A stretch of 64,000 nucleotides of DNA from Peristeroidobacter agariperforans (GCF_004138335.1 NZ_RYFW01000002.1:353501-417500); one strand, 5' to 3'. Numbered from the stretch's first letter, positions 48,562 to 58,848 are shown. Notes: generated by a model from the sequence alone, not told the origin. Translations and numbers: made by a program.

Positions 48562-49752
48562 ATGAGCAAAGCGGGGCACAAACCGGTTCACAGATCGAAC
48601 ATCCTGCTGGTCGACGACGAGCGGGCCAATCTGGACGCGCTGGAGGCGGTGCTGGAAGGTCTGGGGCAGAATCTGATCACGGCCTCGCGCGGCGAGCAGG
48701 CGCTCAAGTGCGTGCTCGAATATGACTTCGCCGTGATCCTGCTCGACGTACAGATGCCGGGCATGAGCGGCATCGAGACCGCTGCGTTGATCCGTGCGCG
48801 CGAGCGGTCGCGAGCCACACCGATCATCTTTCTCACCGGCATGATGCGCACGGCCGAGATGGTCTTCAGCGGCTATTCGGCGGGCGCGGTGGATTATCTG
48901 ATGAAGCCGCTGGAGCCGGAGGTGTTGCGTGCCAAGGTTGCGGTGTTCGTCGAACTGGACAAGGCGCGTCACGAGCTCGAGCGGGAGATCGGCGAGCGCG
49001 TGCGCATTGCCGAGCAGGTCACCGAGTTGAACAGCGCACTGCGCGAGAAGAATGACGATCTGTCGGCGGCGAATGCGGATCTCGAGTCGTTCTGTCATTC
49101 GGTGTCGCACGACCTGCGCATGCCGTTGCGCCACATTCATTCGTATGTGTCGATGCTGGAAGTGTCGGCCGGCGCCAAGCTGAATTCAGAGGAGCGGCGT
49201 CATGTGCAGACGGTGCAGAAGGCGGCAATGCGCATGACACGGCTGATCGACGATCTGCTGGCGTTCTCACGTATCGGCCGCGCGGCCATGCACCGACAAC
49301 GCATTCGCATGGACGAGCTGATCGACGAAACGTTCCAGGAACTGGGGCCGGAGTTGAGCAACCGTCACATCGATTGGGAGCGCCATGCCATTCCGGACAC
49401 CGTGGGCGATCCGCAGCTGATGAAACAAGTGTGGATCAACCTGCTGGCGAACGCCGTCAAGTACACGCGACCGCGCGATCCTGCCAAGATCGAGATCGGC
49501 GCGGACGTGAGCGGCAACGAAGTTGTTTATTACGTCCGCGACAATGGCGTCGGCTTCAACATGCAGTATGCCGATCGTCTGTTCGGCGTGTTCCAGCGCC
49601 TGCACGCGGAGACGGATTTCGAAGGCACGGGCGTCGGCCTGGCGAACGTGCGGCGTATCGTGCAGCGTCACGGCGGACGCACGTGGGCGGAAGGCGCCGA
49701 AGGGCGCGGCGCGACGGTTTATTTCTCCATGCCCATCGCCGGCAACGCCTGA
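48562..49752 (+). CDS. Soluble REC-HisKA-HATPase kinase
   Basis: About 396 residues from ATG 48562 (GGAG upstream; GTG 48541 is the alternative). An N-terminal receiver has LLVDDERANLD, phospho-acceptor Asp in ILLDVQMPGMSG, FLTGMM and Lys in LMKPLEPE. A coiled coil leads to HisKA (SHDLRMPLRHI) and an ATPase domain (NLLANAVKY, DNGVGF, GTGVGLA). There is no membrane segment, so its input is phosphate on its receiver, probably from the triple-receiver hybrid kinase two genes upstream. Its 3' end overlaps the convergent hybrid kinase by 34 bases. Confidence 0.92.
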   Translation: MSKAGHKPVHRSNILLVDDERANLDALEAVLEGLGQNLITASRGEQALKCVLEYDFAVILLDVQMPGMSGIETAALIRARERSRATPIIFLTGMMRTAEMVFSGYSAGAVDYLMKPLEPEVLRAKVAVFVELDKARHELEREIGERVRIAEQVTELNSALREKNDDLSAANADLESFCHSVSHDLRMPLRHIHSYVSMLEVSAGAKLNSEERRHVQTVQKAAMRMTRLIDDLLAFSRIGRAAMHRQRIRMDELIDETFQELGPELSNRHIDWERHAIPDTVGDPQLMKQVWINLLANAVKYTRPRDPAKIEIGADVSGNEVVYYVRDNGVGFNMQYADRLFGVFQRLHAETDFEGTGVGLANVRRIVQRHGGRTWAEGAEGRGATVYFSMPIAGNA

Positions 49753-52199
49753 GGCGGGCACCAGCGTTGCAGCGTGCGCTCGAAGTCCGCTGCGGAGTAC
49801 GGCTTGGTGATGTAGTCGTCCATGCCGGCTTCGAGACAACGGTCGCGATCCTGACTCATCGCGTTGGCGGTGAGCGCGATGATCGGCGTGTGCCGATTCT
49901 GGGCTTGCTCGCGCTCGCGAATGGCGCGCGTCGCTTCGTAGCCGTCCATCTCCGGCATCTGGCAGTCCATGAAGATGAGATCGTAGCTGCGCTGCAAAGT
50001 GCGCTCGCAGGCAATGCGGCCGTTCTCGGCAAATTCCACTTCGCAGCCGAGCTTGGCGAGCAAGCGCGTCGCGAGCATGCGATTGACGGCGTGATCTTCG
50101 ACCACCAGCACACGCGGCTGTAACGAGCCTGCTACCCGCCGATCGGTCGACTCCTGCCGGGCATCCAACTTGAGCACGCGACTCGTGCCGGTCGCGTCGC
50201 TGCGCTGAGCGAAGGGCAGCGTGAACCAGAACGTCGAGCCGGCGCCGGGCTGGCTGTGCGCGCCGATCTGGCCGCCCATCAGTTCGACGAGTTGTTTGGA
50301 GATCGCCAGACCCAAGCCGGTGCCGCCGTACTTGCGCGTGGTGGACGAGTCCGCCTGCGTGAACTTGGCGAACAGGCGCGGCAGCTGTTCGGGCGTGATG
50401 CCGATGCCCGTGTCTTCGACGGCCATGCGCAGCATGCCATCGACCTCCGCGGCACGAATGGTGACACGGCCGGCATCGGTGAACTTGATCGCGTTCGAGA
50501 CCAGATTCACCAGTATCTGGCGCAGGCGGCCGGCATCGCCGAGGACCACGGCAGACACGTGCGAAGGCCATTGCACCTCGACCTGCAGATGTTTCTCGGC
50601 GGCGCGAGGTTGCAACAATGCCAGCGCATCCCGAGCGACCTGCCTGGCGTCGACGCGCGCCAGCTCCAGCGAAATGCGCCCGGCTTCGATGCGGGAAAAA
50701 TCCAGGATGTCGTTGATGATGGTCATCAACGCCTGCCCGGAGTCGCGGATGGTGCTGGCCATCGCCTGCTGCTCGGGCGCCAGCGAGGTTTGCAGCAACA
50801 GATCGGTGAAGCCGATGACGCCATTCATCGGCGTGCGGATCTCGTGGCTCATGGTGGCCAGGAATTCGCTCTTGGCCTTGCTGGCGTCCTCGGCGGCATT
50901 GCGCGCCTGGATCAACTCGGCTTCGGCGACTTTGAAGGAGGTGATGTCCTGGTAGGTGCCAAGCACGCCCCACACTTCGCCGCGCGCGTCGATGAGCGGC
51001 ACCTTGCTGGTGGTGCGCCACTCGGTGTGACCGCCGCGAACCAGCTGGTGCACGTGGTTCAGCACCGGCTGGCGATGCTCCATCACATGCCGGTCCTGCG
51101 AGCCGTCGGGCTGCGCCCCGGCCCACGGCGCTTCCTGGTCCGTCTTGCCTTCGATGTCGTCGCTGCCCACATCGGATTTGAAGTTGCGATTCGCGCCGAG
51201 GAAGCGGCCGTCGCGATCTTTCCAGAACACCCGTTGCGGCAGCAGGTCGATGACGGTTTTCAGCAGCGCCTCGGATTGCTCCGCCTGGCGCATGGCCTGC
51301 TTCAGCTGTGAGATTTCGATGGCCGTGCCGGAGATGCGCAACGCCAGGCCGTTCTGGTCGCGCTTGTTCACCGAGCCGCGCAACAACAGCGACACCCAGT
51401 GGCCGTCCTTGTGACGCATGCGAGCCTCGCTCTCGAAGAACGGCGTCTCGCCCTGGCAATGTCGATCGATCTGGTGCAGCGTGACGGTGAGGTCGTCCGG
51501 GTGCATGGCGCTATTCCACGCGTCGCGCGGAAGGCGCACAGCTTCGTCCGGCGTATAACCGAACATCGGGCCCCAGTTGCCGTCGAATTCCACCGAGTCG
51601 CGCACCAGGTCCCAGTCCCACAGGCAGACACCGGAGCCGTCGATGGCCCGTGCATGACGCTCTTGCAGCTGAGCCAGCAGCGCTTCGGCCTGCTTGCGGG
51701 CGGTGATATCGACACACACCGAGGTGTAGCGGATCACGCGACCCGAGCGGTCGGTCGTTGGGATGATGGTGGTGTCCAGCCAGAAGTAGTCGCCGTTCTT
51801 GGCGCGGTTGCGGATCTCGCCGCGCCAGGGATGGCCGGTGGCGATGCTCCGGTACATGTCCATGAAGAACTTGCGGGGATGGTGCCCCGAGTTGATCACG
51901 TTGTGATTGCGCCCGATCAACTCCTCGCGCGAGTAGCCGCTGAGGTAACAGAACAGCTCGTTGACGTGGGTGATCCGGCCGCTGGCGTCGGTGCTCGACA
52001 CGATGCTGCAACTGTTGAGCACCTCGAGCTCGCTCTCCAGCTCCCGCACGCGCCTGCGCAGCCCGCCCACGAACGGACGAGCCAATAACGAGCAGAGCAT
52101 CTGCAGGGGCCGATACCAGGTCCGCGGCAGGGGCTTGCCCTGCGATTGCGTGTGCCGGCGAGACAGCGGGCCGGCACCGATGAAGGCGGACAGTGGCAT
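49719..52199 (-). CDS. Hybrid histidine kinase with three PAS domains and a receiver
   Basis: 826 residues. No clear membrane helix; the first 55 residues are basic. Three PAS regions follow: about 60-170 (INSGHHPRKFF, GDYFWLDTTIIPT), 180-300 (LWDWDLVRDSVEF) and 315-430 (DLLPQRVFWKDRDGRF). HisKA carries ATMSHEIRTPMNG; the ATPase has NLVSNAIKF and GTGLGLAIS; the C-terminal receiver has VVEDHAVN, LIFMDCQMPEMDGYE, ALTANAM and Lys in ITKPYS. The architecture is that of ArcB/BarA-like sensors but without an HPt. The first PAS resembles redox-sensing Aer-type domains; ligand unknown. Confidence 0.93.
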   Translation of the reverse strand: MPLSAFIGAGPLSRRHTQSQGKPLPRTWYRPLQMLCSLLARPFVGGLRRRVRELESELEVLNSCSIVSSTDASGRITHVNELFCYLSGYSREELIGRNHNVINSGHHPRKFFMDMYRSIATGHPWRGEIRNRAKNGDYFWLDTTIIPTTDRSGRVIRYTSVCVDITARKQAEALLAQLQERHARAIDGSGVCLWDWDLVRDSVEFDGNWGPMFGYTPDEAVRLPRDAWNSAMHPDDLTVTLHQIDRHCQGETPFFESEARMRHKDGHWVSLLLRGSVNKRDQNGLALRISGTAIEISQLKQAMRQAEQSEALLKTVIDLLPQRVFWKDRDGRFLGANRNFKSDVGSDDIEGKTDQEAPWAGAQPDGSQDRHVMEHRQPVLNHVHQLVRGGHTEWRTTSKVPLIDARGEVWGVLGTYQDITSFKVAEAELIQARNAAEDASKAKSEFLATMSHEIRTPMNGVIGFTDLLLQTSLAPEQQAMASTIRDSGQALMTIINDILDFSRIEAGRISLELARVDARQVARDALALLQPRAAEKHLQVEVQWPSHVSAVVLGDAGRLRQILVNLVSNAIKFTDAGRVTIRAAEVDGMLRMAVEDTGIGITPEQLPRLFAKFTQADSSTTRKYGGTGLGLAISKQLVELMGGQIGAHSQPGAGSTFWFTLPFAQRSDATGTSRVLKLDARQESTDRRVAGSLQPRVLVVEDHAVNRMLATRLLAKLGCEVEFAENGRIACERTLQRSYDLIFMDCQMPEMDGYEATRAIREREQAQNRHTPIIALTANAMSQDRDRCLEAGMDDYITKPYSAADFERTLQRWCPPQALPAMGMEK

Positions 52200-52439
52200 A
52201 CGACGACTATCGGACAGAATGTGCGATAACAGCGAGTGCCGCTGTCACATCGGCTCATTATGAATAACAGCTCCGAGCCGGGTTTAGGCAATGGCCTGAT
52301 GCCCGGACGAGGGTCCCGCACGAGCAGCAAGCCGTCACTAGGGACTGACACTTATTGAGTCCGGAACACTCGTTGTCGGTTCGTGGGCGCGCTGCCGCAT
52401 AATCTCGCGGGGCACTGACTGCTCAAAGGAACATTCTCG

Positions 52440-54086
52440 ATGATCGCGATACTGGAGGCACATCGCGCCGGCTTGCTGGGACGCGCCCACTGGGCACGAA
52501 ACATCGTCTCCGGCGTCGTCGTCGGTGTGGTTGCGCTACCGTTGGCCATGGCGTTCGCGATCGCCTCGGGCGCAAAGCCCGAGCAGGGGCTGTACACGGC
52601 CATCGTCGCAGGCCTGCTCGTCTCGGCCTTTGGCGGCAGCCGGCTGCAGATCGCCGGGCCCACCGGGGCGTTCATCGTCATCCTGTCGGGAGTGACTGCG
52701 GAACACGGCATCGACGGCCTGCAGATCGCGACGTTGCTGGCCGGCGTGATGCTGCTGTTGCTCGGCATCGCTCGGCTCGGCGCCATCATCAAATTCATTC
52801 CCGATCCGGTAATCCTCGGGTTCACCGCGGGCATCGCGGTTGTCATCTGGACTGGCCAATGGCGTGATTTCTTCGGGCTGCCCGCCGTGACCGGGCAGCA
52901 CTTCCACGAGAAGCTCTGGCATACGTTGCAGGTGCTGCCGCAAGCACACCTTGGAACCACGGCGCTGGCGGCCGCAACGCTACTGATCGTGCTGTTCGCG
53001 CCGCGCCTGTCTTTTCTCAAGCGGATTCCCGGTCCGCTGCTCGGGCTGCTGTTCGCCACGATCGTGCAGGCGATGTTTCATATCGACGGTGTGGCGACGA
53101 TCGGGTCGGCGTTCGGCGGCATCCCTCGAGGGCTGCCGACGCTGCAAATGCCGGAGATCACGGCCGACCGTGTGATCGAACTGATCGGGCCCGCGTTCAC
53201 CATCGCGATGCTCGGCGCAATCGAGTCGCTGCTTTCCGCCGTGGTCGCAGATGGCATGGCAGGGACGCGTCACGATTCGAATCAGGAATTGATCGGACAG
53301 GGCATCGCGAATATGGCGGCGCCGTTGTTCGGCGGTTTCGCCGCGACCGGCGCGCTCGCAAGAACAGCGACGAACGTGCGCAATGGCGGCTCCAGCCCGC
53401 TTGCGGGCGTCGTGCACGCGCTGACGCTGGTGCTCATCGTGCTCGCACTCGCGCCCCTGGCTGTGCACATTCCATTGGCGGCGCTTGCGGCCATCCTGTT
53501 CGTCGTGGCCTGGAACATGAGCGAAGCCGGCCACGTCATCAAAATGATTCGACGGGCGCCGATGGCCGACGTTGTGGTGCTGGTGCTGACCTTCGCTCTC
53601 ACGGTGTTCGTGGATCTGGTGGTCGCGGTCAACATCGGTGTGATCGTCGCGGTCCTGCATTTCCTGCGCCGGATGGCGAGCAGCGTCGAGGTGCAACACC
53701 AAACTCACCAGGACTTGAGCCGCGAGTTCGCGCATCGAGGGCTGACCTTTCCGCCCGGCATACTGGCCTTCGCCGTGGAGGGACCGTTCTTTTTCGGCGC
53801 CGTCGAGAATTTCGAGCGGGCGCTGGCGGCCACCCGCACCGATCCGGAAGTGTTGATCATCCGCTTGCGATGGGTGCCGTTCATGGACATCACCGGCCTG
53901 CAGACGCTGGAGGAAGTCATCCGCGATCTGCAGCGTCGTAAAGTGCGTGTGATGCTGACCGGAGCGAATGAGCGCGTCGCCGGCAAGCTGCGCCGCGCCG
54001 GCGTCGTCGATCTGATCGGCGCCGAGAACTTCTGTGAGAATCTGGAGCAGGCGCTGGCGCGGTTGAACTCTGTGCCGGCTCAGTGA
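52440..54086 (+). CDS. SulP-family anion transporter with STAS domain
   Basis: 548 residues. AGGA precedes the ATG. The family segment VVGVVALPLAMAFAIASGAKPEQGLYT opens a 12-14-span membrane region, followed by LQIAGPTGAFIVI and PDPVILGFTAGIAV. A C-terminal STAS domain (about 440-548) has LIIRLRWVPFMDITGLQ and may control transport. Substrates in the family include sulfate, bicarbonate and dicarboxylates; the sequence does not settle which. It overlaps the convergent SafE-like gene by 7 bases. Confidence 0.93.
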   Translation: MIAILEAHRAGLLGRAHWARNIVSGVVVGVVALPLAMAFAIASGAKPEQGLYTAIVAGLLVSAFGGSRLQIAGPTGAFIVILSGVTAEHGIDGLQIATLLAGVMLLLLGIARLGAIIKFIPDPVILGFTAGIAVVIWTGQWRDFFGLPAVTGQHFHEKLWHTLQVLPQAHLGTTALAAATLLIVLFAPRLSFLKRIPGPLLGLLFATIVQAMFHIDGVATIGSAFGGIPRGLPTLQMPEITADRVIELIGPAFTIAMLGAIESLLSAVVADGMAGTRHDSNQELIGQGIANMAAPLFGGFAATGALARTATNVRNGGSSPLAGVVHALTLVLIVLALAPLAVHIPLAALAAILFVVAWNMSEAGHVIKMIRRAPMADVVVLVLTFALTVFVDLVVAVNIGVIVAVLHFLRRMASSVEVQHQTHQDLSREFAHRGLTFPPGILAFAVEGPFFFGAVENFERALAATRTDPEVLIIRLRWVPFMDITGLQTLEEVIRDLQRRKVRVMLTGANERVAGKLRRAGVVDLIGAENFCENLEQALARLNSVPAQ

Positions 54087-54793
54087 TGATGCACGTGGCC
54101 GGACACCGGTATCGACACCCAGATCATCCAGGCTCCAAACAATAGCAACAGCGCACCGCTCGCGAACCGCGGCCATCGGCTCTTGAGGAAGCCTTGCACC
54201 TGCGAAGCGAGCACACTGCTCGTCAGCATGGAAGGCAGGGTGCCGAGGCCGAACGCGAACAGAATCGCTGCTCCATTCAGCGCATGCCCGCCGAGCGCGG
54301 CAAACAACAACATCGAATAGACCAGGCCGCACGGCAGCCAGCCCCATAGAAAGCCGAACGCGAGCGCTTGAGTGTGGCCGGTCAATCTGCCGGCGCCGAG
54401 CGTGAACGGTTGCAGCCGACGCCAGAATTTCGCCCCGAACGTTTCCAGCCATCGCAACGGATTCCAGGGCGACAGGATGCGCAGGGCGATCAGCATCAAC
54501 AGCGCGCCGCTGGCGATGCGTAACGCCGCTCCAATGCGCGCGAGGTCCAGCACTGCTTGCAGTGTCGCGCCGATCAAACCGCAGATCGCGCCCGCCATCG
54601 CATATCCGCTGAGACGACCGACATGGTAGGAGAGAGCATTGCCTAACGCCGCACTGGGACTCGCCGCAGTCACGCGCGAGCGCATGCCCAGAGCGCCTGC
54701 CAGCCCTCCGCACATGGCGAAGCAATGAGCGCTGCCGGCAACACCGGCGACGAATGCAGCGGACAGACCGATGGCGGCGCTGGCGTCAGCCAT
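54080..54793 (-). CDS. TauE/SafE (UreH-like) membrane protein of the cco cluster
   Basis: About 237 residues from ATG 54793 (ATG 54808 adds five residues). Six membrane spans. The Cys-containing segments GSAHCFAMCGGLAGAL and WGWLPCGLVYSML are characteristic of the DsbD/UreH-like proteins found behind ccoS in many proteobacteria and thought to help copper or redox maturation of cbb3 oxidase. The C-terminus is a His cluster (HVHHH) that could bind metal. It overlaps the end of ccoS, so it is part of the same transcript. Confidence 0.86.
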   Translation of the reverse strand: MADASAAIGLSAAFVAGVAGSAHCFAMCGGLAGALGMRSRVTAASPSAALGNALSYHVGRLSGYAMAGAICGLIGATLQAVLDLARIGAALRIASGALLMLIALRILSPWNPLRWLETFGAKFWRRLQPFTLGAGRLTGHTQALAFGFLWGWLPCGLVYSMLLFAALGGHALNGAAILFAFGLGTLPSMLTSSVLASQVQGFLKSRWPRFASGALLLLFGAWMIWVSIPVSGHVHHH

Positions 54794-54953
54794 CGCCAGG
54801 CCGTTCATCGGTTGGCGGCTCGTCTCGCAGGGCGTCCCAGCCCGGCGATTCGAGATCGTCGAACTGCCCGGCGTTCACCGCCCAGAAGAAGCCCCAGCCC
54901 GCGAAGATCACCAACGCCAGGCTCAAGGGAATCAGAACGAGCAAAATGCTCAT
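54786..54953 (-). CDS. ccoS: cbb3 oxidase maturation protein CcoS
   Basis: 55 residues. One membrane helix (LLVLIPLSLALVIFAGWGFFW) followed by the conserved CcoS stretch AVNAGQFDDLESPGW. It is required for cofactor insertion into the CcoN subunit in systems studied. The ATG overlaps the ccoI stop (54950-54953), and the stop lies inside the start region of the SafE-like gene. Confidence 0.92.
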   Translation of the reverse strand: MSILLVLIPLSLALVIFAGWGFFWAVNAGQFDDLESPGWDALRDEPPTDERPGDG

Positions 54954-57454
54954 GCCGGCGTCTCCCGCAGATTGGCGGACGTAACAACCGATGGCGCAGC
55001 GGTGCGTCGAGTCGCGCGCGGCAGCAGCCGAGTGGAGTTCAACATGACCGCCACGGAGCTGAGCGACATACCCAGCGCTGCGAGCCAGGGTGGAATGAAA
55101 CCCAGCGCTGCCAGCGGGATCGAGCCCAGATTGTAGATTGCCGCCCACAGCAGATTCTGTTTCGCGATCCGCAGTGTGCGTCGCGCGAGTAGCACGGCAT
55201 CGGGAAGGGCTGCCAGATTGTCGCTGACCAGAACGATCCCGGCACTGGCGTGCGCCAACGCCGCGCCGCGCCCCATGGCAATGGAAACATCCGCTGCACC
55301 CAGCACCGGCGCATCGTTGACACCGTCGCCTATCACGGCAACGCGCTTGCCTGCCTTCTGAAGGCCGAGCACGTGGCTGAGTTTCTGTTTCGCCGAGTAG
55401 CGGGCAAAGTGCCCGGTGATGCCGCATTGGCGAGCCACGGCCTGTACGGCTTCGTGCCCGTCGCCACTCAGGATCTGAGGTTCGACGTTCAACGAGCGAA
55501 GCTGACTTACCGCGCTCGCTGCAGCTGGACGCAGCGAGTCGGTGAGCTCGAACCATGCAAGCGCGCGGTGCTCGTCGCCGAGCATGATGACGCTACCCAT
55601 CGATTCCACCGGTGAGCCATCAATTGCACCGCGGGATGTGTCATGGCCTAGCCGTTGCTGGAAAGCTTGCTGTTCGGAGCGTAACTCGGCGACGAAGTCC
55701 GGCGTGCCGATGCGATACAAGCGGCCGTCGATTCGCCCTTGCACGCCGCGACCGGCAATCGTTTGCATGTCCTCGACGGTCGCTTGCTCGAGATGAGGCG
55801 CAAACGCGCGAGCCATGGGGTGTTCGGACGCTTGTTCGAGCAACGCTGCAATGTACAGGCAGCGCTGTTCGGTGAGACCGGCGAGCGAGACGCATCTGGC
55901 GATCTGCAGTTCGCCTCGCGTCAGCGTGCCGGTCTTGTCGAAGACGATATGGTCCACTTTGGCCAGGCTCTCGAGCGCATCGGGATCGGTCAGCAAAATG
56001 CCATGGCGTCCAAGCCTCGCCGTCGCTGAAGCGAGCGCCGCCGGCATCGCAATGGCGAAAGCGCACGGACAGGCGACGACCAGCACCGCCAATGTCGCTG
56101 CGAATGCTTGTGACGGATCGATCGCCAGCCATGCAGCGCAGGTCAGTCCGGCCCCCATCAGCACGTAGCCGAGAAACCTGGCGGCCGCCGAGTCTGCATT
56201 GCGCGCCAGAGCCGGCTTGTATGTTTGGGCTCGGTGCATGAGCGCGACGATGTGAGATAGCGCTGTGTCCGTGCCCAGAGCGGTGACTGCGATGCTGACC
56301 GGACCGCCGACATTGATCGTGCCCGCGACCACTCGTTGGCCAACCTTCCGATGCACCGGCAAGGATTCGCCCGTGAGCATGGCTTCGTCGATGTGCGCAT
56401 CGGCATCGAGCAACTGCCCGTCGGCTGGCAACACCTCGCCCCGACGCACCTGGATCACGTCGTCGAGCGCCAGCGAAGTCACAGGCACGTCTTCGATGCC
56501 GTCCGAGCCGATTCGGTGGGCAATGGCTGGCAACTGCCTGGCCAACGCATCGGTGACGCCCGCCGTGTGCTGACGAACGCTCATTTGCACGAAGCGTCCC
56601 AGCGTCAGGAAGAAGATGAACATCGTGACCGAGTCGAAGTAGACCTCGCCGCCGGCGCCTCTGAACGTGTTCCAGACGCTGGCGCCATAGGCGAGCAGCA
56701 ATGCGATGCTCACGGGTACGTCCATGCCGATGGAACGGCTCCGCAAGCTGTTCCATGCGCTCAACAGAATCGGTGCGCCGGCATAGAACATGACGGGTGT
56801 CGCGACCAGCAAGCTGACCGTGCGGAAGTAGCTGAGCAGTCGCGGCTCCATGATTTCGTGCGCCAACTCGGCCGAATAGACCGCGACCGCGAACATCATC
56901 ACCTGCATCATGCCGAAGCCCGCGACGGCCAGGCGCTTCAGGCTGTCGCGTCGCTCTTCGCGCAGCGCGCGTGTGACGGTTTCGTCTGTGACCGGATGCG
57001 GCACATAGCCCAGCTGCGCGATGGTGCGCATGATCTCGGCCAGGTTCAGCTGGGTACTGTCCCAGATTACGCTGGCGCGGCCGGTCGCTGCATTGACACT
57101 CACATCGAGTACACTGGCGCGCCGCCGTAACGAGTGATCGATCAGCCAACTGCACGCCGAGCAGCGCAGTCCTTCGATGAGCAGCGTGACCGAAGTTTGT
57201 CGTTCCGACGTCAGGGTGAACTGGGCCGCGAACTGCGGGTCGGCGTAGACGCGCCACTTGTCGTGCTGACTGCTCTCGCTGGGTCTAACGGAGCTGCCGT
57301 CGCGATAGCGATAGAAATCACCCAAGCCAGTGCCGGCGATCAGCTCCGCAACTGCCTGGCAGCCACTGCAGCACACCGGCTGGTCGCGTTGCTCGATGCG
57401 AGCAGTCAGCGTCGATCCGCGCAATGGCTCGCCGCAGTGGAAACAAACGCTCAT
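54950..57454 (-). CDS. ccoI: Copper-exporting P1B-type ATPase for cbb3 assembly
   Basis: 834 residues. N-terminal Cys pairs CFHCGEPL and PVCCSGCQ, then an HMA-like domain with GLRCSACSW. The transmembrane metal site is VVACPCAFAIAMP; the phosphorylated Asp is in FDKTGTLTRGE and the hinge is GDGVNDAPVLG. CcoI/FixI pumps copper to the periplasm for the CuB centre of CcoN. It overlaps ccoG by 4 bases at its start and ccoS by 4 at its end. The usual ccoH gene between ccoG and ccoI is absent. Confidence 0.95.
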   Translation of the reverse strand: MSVCFHCGEPLRGSTLTARIEQRDQPVCCSGCQAVAELIAGTGLGDFYRYRDGSSVRPSESSQHDKWRVYADPQFAAQFTLTSERQTSVTLLIEGLRCSACSWLIDHSLRRRASVLDVSVNAATGRASVIWDSTQLNLAEIMRTIAQLGYVPHPVTDETVTRALREERRDSLKRLAVAGFGMMQVMMFAVAVYSAELAHEIMEPRLLSYFRTVSLLVATPVMFYAGAPILLSAWNSLRSRSIGMDVPVSIALLLAYGASVWNTFRGAGGEVYFDSVTMFIFFLTLGRFVQMSVRQHTAGVTDALARQLPAIAHRIGSDGIEDVPVTSLALDDVIQVRRGEVLPADGQLLDADAHIDEAMLTGESLPVHRKVGQRVVAGTINVGGPVSIAVTALGTDTALSHIVALMHRAQTYKPALARNADSAAARFLGYVLMGAGLTCAAWLAIDPSQAFAATLAVLVVACPCAFAIAMPAALASATARLGRHGILLTDPDALESLAKVDHIVFDKTGTLTRGELQIARCVSLAGLTEQRCLYIAALLEQASEHPMARAFAPHLEQATVEDMQTIAGRGVQGRIDGRLYRIGTPDFVAELRSEQQAFQQRLGHDTSRGAIDGSPVESMGSVIMLGDEHRALAWFELTDSLRPAAASAVSQLRSLNVEPQILSGDGHEAVQAVARQCGITGHFARYSAKQKLSHVLGLQKAGKRVAVIGDGVNDAPVLGAADVSIAMGRGAALAHASAGIVLVSDNLAALPDAVLLARRTLRIAKQNLLWAAIYNLGSIPLAALGFIPPWLAALGMSLSSVAVMLNSTRLLPRATRRTAAPSVVTSANLRETPA

Positions 57455-58848
57455 CGGGCCGCCGGTGCGATGAATCTCGCCTTGGATCGTGCTTCGATGG
57501 CGCCGTCGTCGGAGCGAGCCACGATCTGAATGTCCCGGCCGCCGCTGATCGCGCTGCTCGGCGCACGAATGCGGACGGCTGTGCTCACGACTTCACCGGC
57601 GCCGACACGTTGCAGTTCGCGATCGATATCCACGCTGATGCCGTCGATGCCTCGAGCGGTGACGCGTAATGCGTGCTCGCGCGTGTCTTTGTTGATGAAA
57701 CGGATCGTGTAGACGTTTTCGATCAGGCCGCCCTCGATGGGGCGATACAAGGCGTTGCGGTCGCGGAGCACGTCGACTTCGACCAGATGACGGTTCGCAA
57801 CGGCGACAGCGAAGCCGACGATCAGCGCTAGCAGCACCGAGCCGTAGATGAGCGTGCGCGGCCGGACGACCCGAGTGGGTTTGTTGTCCAGGGCGTTCTG
57901 CGTCGTGTATCGAACCAGCCCACGCGGGTAGTTCATCTTGTCCATCACGCTATCGCAGGCGTCGATGCAGGCGGCGCAGGCGATGCACTCCATTTGCAGG
58001 CCCTGGCGAATGTCGATGCCGGTCGGGCATGCTTGCACGCACAGCGTGCAATCGATGCAGTCGCCCAGTCCTTTGCTTTTGGGCTCGATGCCTCGTGCCC
58101 GAGAGCCGCGCGGATCGCCGCGCTTGGCGTCATAAGAGATCACCAGGGTATTTCTATCGAACATTGCGCCTTGGAAGCGCGCATACGGGCACATGTATTT
58201 GCAGACCTGTTCCCGCATGTAGCCAGCGTTGCCGTATGTGGCGAAGCCGTAGAACACAATCCAGAACAGTTCCCAGCCGCCGAGCGTCGCGGTCAACACC
58301 CAATCGGTGAGCACGCGCACCGGCGTGAAGTAGCCGACGAAGGTGTAGCCGGTGTAGAGCGCGAACGAGATCCACAGCAATTGCTTGCCGGTCTTGCGAG
58401 CGACCTTGTTCAAGGACCATCCAGCCTGGTCCAGGCGCATGCGCTGCTGCCGATTGCCCTCGGTCCAACGCTCCATCCAGACGAAGATCTCCGTCCAGAC
58501 GGTTTGCGGACAGGCGTAGCCGCACCACAAGCGGCCGGCCAGTGCGGTGAAAAAGAACAAAGACAGGGCGGCAATGATCAGCAGCCAGCTCAGCAGGAAG
58601 AAATCCTGTGGAAAGAACGTCAGCCCGAAGATATAGAACTTGCGCGCCGGCAGATCGAACAGGACGGCTTGACGCCCCTCCCATTGCAGCCAGGGCAGTG
58701 CGTAGAACAGGCCGAGCAACGCGACCGTGGCGGCCACGCGCAGCCGGTTGAAGCGTCCCTCGACTTCGCGCGGATAGACCTTCTGATGAGCAACATAAAG
58801 GCTGCCGTCATTGTTGACCGGCGGCTGCAGGGGGCGGGCGGCGTTCAT
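57451..58848 (-). CDS. ccoG: cbb3 oxidase accessory iron-sulfur protein CcoG
   Basis: 465 residues. Five or so membrane spans; Cys motifs RLWCGYACPQTVW and CKYMCPYARFQ; two 4Fe-4S clusters CIDCTLCVQACP and CIACAACIDACD; and a C-terminal Ig-like domain (about 370-465). CcoG reduces copper for delivery to the oxidase in characterised systems. Its ATG overlaps the stop of the small membrane protein (58845-58848). Confidence 0.95.
   Translation of the reverse strand: MNAARPLQPPVNNDGSLYVAHQKVYPREVEGRFNRLRVAATVALLGLFYALPWLQWEGRQAVLFDLPARKFYIFGLTFFPQDFFLLSWLLIIAALSLFFFTALAGRLWCGYACPQTVWTEIFVWMERWTEGNRQQRMRLDQAGWSLNKVARKTGKQLLWISFALYTGYTFVGYFTPVRVLTDWVLTATLGGWELFWIVFYGFATYGNAGYMREQVCKYMCPYARFQGAMFDRNTLVISYDAKRGDPRGSRARGIEPKSKGLGDCIDCTLCVQACPTGIDIRQGLQMECIACAACIDACDSVMDKMNYPRGLVRYTTQNALDNKPTRVVRPRTLIYGSVLLALIVGFAVAVANRHLVEVDVLRDRNALYRPIEGGLIENVYTIRFINKDTREHALRVTARGIDGISVDIDRELQRVGAGEVVSTAVRIRAPSSAISGGRDIQIVARSDDGAIEARSKARFIAPAAR

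Noticed and set aside
49267-51459. Minus-strand open frame of about 730 codons across the two kinase genes
   Set aside because: It is the wrong frame of the PAS hybrid kinase and the antisense of the REC-kinase; no recognisable protein.
52980-54725. Minus-strand open frame of about 581 codons opposite the SulP and SafE-like genes
   Set aside because: Low-complexity His/Arg/Asp-rich translation; shadow of the high-GC codon pattern of sulP.
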